Shown piece after piece: positions 6,901 to 8,948 of a stretch of 8,948 nt of DNA (position 1 is its first letter; the number at the start of each line of letters is the position of its first letter). The stretch is taken from assembly GCA_030618965.1 (NCBI GenBank), contig JAUXCJ010000020.1, positions 1 through 8,948 of the forward strand. Direction: 5' to 3'. The notes under the pieces were generated by a model, which was not told the DNA's origin, did not search any database, and was given only the letters and a program-made list of their open reading frames with translations. This stretch comes from Thiomargarita sp. (GTDB lineage Bacteria > Pseudomonadota > Gammaproteobacteria > Beggiatoales > Beggiatoaceae). The position numbers and the translations under genes were made by a program.

Positions 6901-7833
6901 CGTTACAACCAAATCCCGATTTTTTAGGACATCTTTTTTTAAATCTTCATTTTTCAAAGTAATTCTAGTATTACTTGCACTAATTTTCCGAATTTGTTTC
7001 TGTAATTTTTCAATTTCTGCTCTGTTACTTCTCCCCGCTGGAGGTTCGACAGGCGCTGTCGGTCTTGTTATAACTAAGCGAGGCCCCACATTCGGTGTTG
7101 TAGCACTAGGAGTTCTAAAATTATCAGGTGCTCGTCTAGTTCTCCTTGGACTTCTACCCTGATTCGTCCACCCTGGTATGTGTATTACCTTTCCTGCCTT
7201 GATTAAAGTTTTCTTTCCTCCGATAAAGGCATGTGGATTGGCATTATAAATTCTACGCATATGTTCCCGTATAGAAACTCCACTTGGGCGGGTTCTTTTA
7301 GCAATTTTCCACAAACTATCACGCCTACTTATAGTATAAGGGTCTCCAGATATGAATGGTTTTTCAGTTGTTCTAGAAACGCGAACTGTTTTTCTAGGAG
7401 ATTTCCTCACAGGCTGAAAGGGGGCACTAACAGTATCTTTATATAAAGGTGGGTCTAACAAAACCGTATATTCACGCAACATCCGCCCGCCTATCCACTT
7501 AACTTCAACTAAAAAATTGAGAAAAGGTTCTGTGATCGTTTGTTCGGTTGTAATATGAACAACAGCCTTATTTTGGCTAACGGTTTGAATTGTAAATTGT
7601 AATTTTGTAAGCACATAGAGACGATCTAAGCCGGCTCGCTTAAAATCAGTCGCCGATGCGAGACGCACTTGGATACTAGATCTACTCGTTTTTGGAATGG
7701 AGGAAATATCTAATTTAGCATTGAAGGGTTCATTAAGTTTTGAAGATACCCGGATATGACTTACTCCTAGCGCATAAACTTCCATTGCGAAGAGTGTCAA
7801 GATCAAGGCTAGGATTATTGTTAGTTTACGCAT
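3997..7833 (-). CDS. fimV: FimV-family inner-membrane polar scaffold / LysM protein
   Basis: FimV/HubP proteins bind peptidoglycan in the periplasm and recruit pilus, flagellar and signalling proteins to the cell pole. This 1278-residue protein has their architecture: a signal sequence (1-21, cleavage near VYA-LG); the FimV N-terminal domain (22-130, LGVSHIRVSSKLNEPF); a LysM domain (about 163-221); a basic linker (227-235, RSPRRTRRA); a coiled coil (270-357); a proline-rich stretch (371-395); a helical region with degenerate repeats (about 435-600); one membrane span (604-621); a cytoplasmic TPR-like segment (705-765); a long Asp/Glu/Ser/Leu-rich tail (about 800-1230); and the conserved C-terminal helical motif FDLAQMYIDMDDNESARKIL (1236-1255). 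It is longer than P. aeruginosa FimV (about 920 residues), largely through the tail and the helical region. AAGGAG at 7848-7843, 9 nt before the ATG, supports the start. It lies 52 bp after asd and probably shares its transcript. Confidence 0.93.
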   Translation of the reverse strand: MRKLTIILALILTLFAMEVYALGVSHIRVSSKLNEPFNAKLDISSIPKTSRSSIQVRLASATDFKRAGLDRLYVLTKLQFTIQTVSQNKAVVHITTEQTITEPFLNFLVEVKWIGGRMLREYTVLLDPPLYKDTVSAPFQPVRKSPRKTVRVSRTTEKPFISGDPYTISRRDSLWKIAKRTRPSGVSIREHMRRIYNANPHAFIGGKKTLIKAGKVIHIPGWTNQGRSPRRTRRAPDNFRTPSATTPNVGPRLVITRPTAPVEPPAGRSNRAEIEKLQKQIRKISASNTRITLKNEDLKKDVLKNRDLVVTMKKQLDELHKNLTLQNKRMAELQSQLTEQRRDNQELKNKIAKLSESASVRSASATDKTQLVPAAPPPQPDVPVRVAVTPPQPATKDKNDQATTPVPYIHLILSEVASNLDIQVQKEVSQQLQANPSLKDKMAAFPIFLAQTSNVKVAPLDLSPKQLADLQNKLEIQIELQLGNKPDLISRITEEFYGSPDKIAKLMTESVIVQFKKGTPKEIAKLVKSLGIDISKPASLVETANLVTDLKQGSLNEFIKMMAKSKVAQLQAKSPEEMAQFVDKSDEDLVRKAKVLLKQAMDNWIIVILALVGGILILFLVRLKKNKLSILPRNLALPKSMKKEMNVQTGPRYLGNQESNEIYKQVFLDEVRRINNEEETESEFKPSQAAITQNVASIPEGDEELREEVELYKAYERYDKAEELLREAIEQYPDYPEYRFKLLEIHTAVNDVDKFKEDAALLYNAVNGKGSLWNKTLELWESLAPNQVLLSPENLTFPTTIEDKTEEPNFKELLEKELLLEKATRTGSDDDLQGMELPPITTNQASSNISGSNQSDDLGEDFNFDDETGKVKIVEKGVEPEANKETETTEFSLDDDLLFEDSGTAKLDTGNQSEFDLVDELSSDKVELSLDESEFSLDSGNDKTNGLSFEDELSSSLDTTDLSLDTGNQGEFDLEEELSSLNSADQKNSGLSLEEELSAVEEDEVGASDGTVFLVEKETVIEDNQETLNDNSLTDSLSLEDELSLLESVDQKDSELSSGLSLDEELLAVEEDEIGASDGTVSLVEKETLTDDKLEETTLEDNETDDLFSLKDENDSTATKDLSLEDELSWLNDDSSFDKSKDTDIAEGLSSVDDLLNDDLSLSNDTESKALLEDDEFDFSTLNSDKKSQNSEMSSLFDDDVDLSTNEKSDDLDDLLSQLDTEEMSELEGNPLNGQFDLAQMYIDMDDNESARKILEELLESSNGEERRLAQKMIAALA
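4571..4915 (-). repeat. 207-bp-period duplication within fimV acidic tail
   Basis: Segments 4571-4720 and 4778-4915 are near-identical direct copies offset by 207 bp (69 codons). They encode FimV residues around 1043-1090 and 978-1020, both with EEDE(V/I)GASDGTV and LVEKET. The left segment has 12 extra bases encoding four residues (ELSS type). Differences are few and mostly conservative. The copies are in frame, so the duplication lengthened the tail without breaking the gene. Confidence 0.8.
4913..5115 (-). repeat. 171-bp-period short direct repeat within fimV acidic tail
   Basis: Segments 4913-4944 and 5084-5115 match at 31 of 32 bases and are offset by 171 bp (57 codons). They encode TGNQ(S/G)EFDL at FimV residues 909-917 and 966-974. 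Further short LSLxxEL-type motifs recur throughout residues 890-1160. The pattern suggests several rounds of in-frame duplication. Confidence 0.7.
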
Positions 7834-7852
7834 TCACACAATCTCCTTAGCA

Positions 7853-7871
7853 GGGCGATTTGATACCGCCC
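7853..7871 (-). promoter_or_regulatory. Hairpin in the asd-fimV gap, just before the fimV ribosome site
   Basis: On the minus strand GGGCG at the 5' side pairs with CGCCC, extended by a G:T and a T:A pair to a 7-bp stem with a 5-nt loop. It is the only GC-rich spot in a 52-bp intergenic gap and ends 4 nt before AAGGAG. No T run follows, so it is unlikely to stop transcription. It could stabilise or process the asd-fimV transcript, or tune fimV translation. Confidence 0.4.
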
Positions 7872-7885
7872 CGAATAATTATAAA

Positions 7886-8908
7886 TTATATATGGTTTTT
7901 GACCAAAAGTTCGGCAATTTGAATACTATTTAATGCTGCCCCTTTCCGAATGTTATCCGACACGATCCACAAATTAAGACCACGCGGATGAGAAATATCT
8001 TCACGAACACGTCCAACAAAAACCGGGTCTTTACCAGCCCCCTCACTAACAGCAGTTGGATAACCCCCATCTTCGCGCTTATCCATCAAAACAACACCAG
8101 GTGCGTTTTTCAAAAGCTCATGAGCCTGTTCAACAGTGATTTTATCACGGGTTTCAATATGCACCGCTTCAGAATGCCCATAAAAAACTGGCACACGGAC
8201 AGTGGTTGGATTAACCAAAATCGACTCATCCTCGAAAATCTTCTGAGTTTCCCACACCATTTTCATTTCTTCTTTGGTGTAACCATTTTCCATGAAAATA
8301 TCAATCTGTGGCAAAACATTAAAAGCAATTTGTTTTGGATATACTTTGGAGCTAATTGGTTTAAGATTGAGTAATGCTACTGTTTGACTCGCTAATTCCT
8401 CAATGGCATTTTTACCCGTACCAGAAACAGCTTGATAAGTAGCGACATTAATCCGCTCAATCCCTACCGCATCATAAATTGGCTTAAGGGCAACCAACAT
8501 TTGTATTGTTGAACAATTCGGATTAGCGATGATATTGCGAGACTTATATTGTGCGACAGCATGAGGATTCACTTCTGGTACAACAAGAGGAATATCCTTA
8601 TCTCGACGAAATTGAGAAGTATTATCCACCACCACACAGCCAGCTTCAGCCGCACGCGGCGCATAAATGGCTGAAACTGAAGCCCCGGGTGAAAAAAGAC
8701 CAATTTGTACCTTGGAAAAGTCAAACTTGTCTAACTCACCAACAACAAGCGATTTACCTTTGAAGTTGATTCGCTTACCTGCTGAACGCTCACTGGCTAA
8801 AGGATATAAATTATCCACTGGAAAATTGCGCTCCTCCAGAATGGACATCATCGTTTCCCCAACCGCACCCGTTGCACCCACTACTGCAACATTAAATAAA
8901 CGACTCAT
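7886..8908 (-). CDS. asd: Aspartate-semialdehyde dehydrogenase
   Basis: Asd reduces L-aspartyl-4-phosphate with NADPH to aspartate semialdehyde, the branch point to lysine/diaminopimelate, threonine and methionine. The 340-residue protein is full length for the family. It has the Rossmann GATGAVG (11-17), the substrate-binding Arg101 (SQFRRD), catalytic Cys132 in NPNCST, YQAVSGTGK with Gln159, VRVP with Arg238, general-base His245 in GHSEAV, and the C-terminal DNIRKGAALN. All catalytic residues are present, which argues against an inactive Usg-type paralogue. The start at 8908 gives MSRLFNVAVVGATG, the normal family N terminus. The ribosome site is weak (GAGA about 10 nt upstream). The 40 bp upstream to the window edge are AT-rich with a G-rich patch at the very end, and I see no convincing promoter. 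It leads the visible asd-fimV-EcfT-like-truA run, and a further gene upstream is possible. Confidence 0.97.
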   Translation of the reverse strand: MSRLFNVAVVGATGAVGETMMSILEERNFPVDNLYPLASERSAGKRINFKGKSLVVGELDKFDFSKVQIGLFSPGASVSAIYAPRAAEAGCVVVDNTSQFRRDKDIPLVVPEVNPHAVAQYKSRNIIANPNCSTIQMLVALKPIYDAVGIERINVATYQAVSGTGKNAIEELASQTVALLNLKPISSKVYPKQIAFNVLPQIDIFMENGYTKEEMKMVWETQKIFEDESILVNPTTVRVPVFYGHSEAVHIETRDKITVEQAHELLKNAPGVVLMDKREDGGYPTAVSEGAGKDPVFVGRVREDISHPRGLNLWIVSDNIRKGAALNSIQIAELLVKNHI

Positions 8909-8948
8909 ATTCTATTATCTCATTTAATTTATTTAACTTCTCCCTCCC

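Noticed and set aside
8189..8204. TGGCAC resembling a sigma-54 -24 element
   Set aside because: There is no GC element at the required 10-bp spacing, and it lies inside asd coding sequence.
7988..8374. Plus-strand open frame of 128 codons antisense to asd
   Set aside because: It is a shadow of asd, which is complete with all catalytic residues, and it has no recognisable domain.

Overview
This AT-rich window carries six protein-coding genes, one of them cut by the left edge. All the recognisable families are ordinary proteobacterial ones. The presence of FimV, the minus-strand order asd, fimV, truA (a block I know from Pseudomonas and related gammaproteobacteria) and a sigma-54 activator point to a gammaproteobacterium. 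The low GC and the very acidic, repeat-rich FimV would suit a Thiotrichales/Beggiatoa-like organism, but that narrower placement is a guess.

Left part (1-2583): the 5' end of an exonuclease III gene (xthA) runs off the left edge on the minus strand. It is divergent from metF, which encodes methylenetetrahydrofolate reductase. A 164-bp gap follows, holding a likely metF terminator, an 80-bp imperfect inverted repeat that looks like a dispersed palindromic element (REP/MITE type), and an AT-rich dyad. The next plus-strand gene encodes a complete sigma-54-dependent response regulator (receiver, AAA+ and Fis-type HTH domains). No partner histidine kinase is visible.

Right part (2569-8908): a minus-strand run of asd, fimV, a small membrane protein resembling an EcfT/CbiQ T-component, and truA. 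Gaps are 52, 13 and 5 bp, so the four genes are probably co-transcribed. Asd makes aspartate semialdehyde for lysine, threonine and methionine synthesis. FimV is a large inner-membrane polar/peptidoglycan-associated scaffold of 1278 residues. TruA makes pseudouridine in tRNA anticodon arms. The membrane gene sits between fimV and truA, with no ATPase or S-component gene in the window. truA and the response-regulator gene converge and overlap by 15 bp at their 3' ends.

I found no clearly new multi-gene system. The most unusual signals are a perfect 14-bp-arm inverted repeat inside the start of the EcfT-like gene, the palindromic element after metF, a helical-repeat region of about 165 residues in the periplasmic part of FimV, and recent-looking internal duplications in FimV's acidic cytoplasmic tail. 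No rRNA, tRNA, CRISPR array or transposase gene was seen, and no gene-free stretch exceeds 300 bases.
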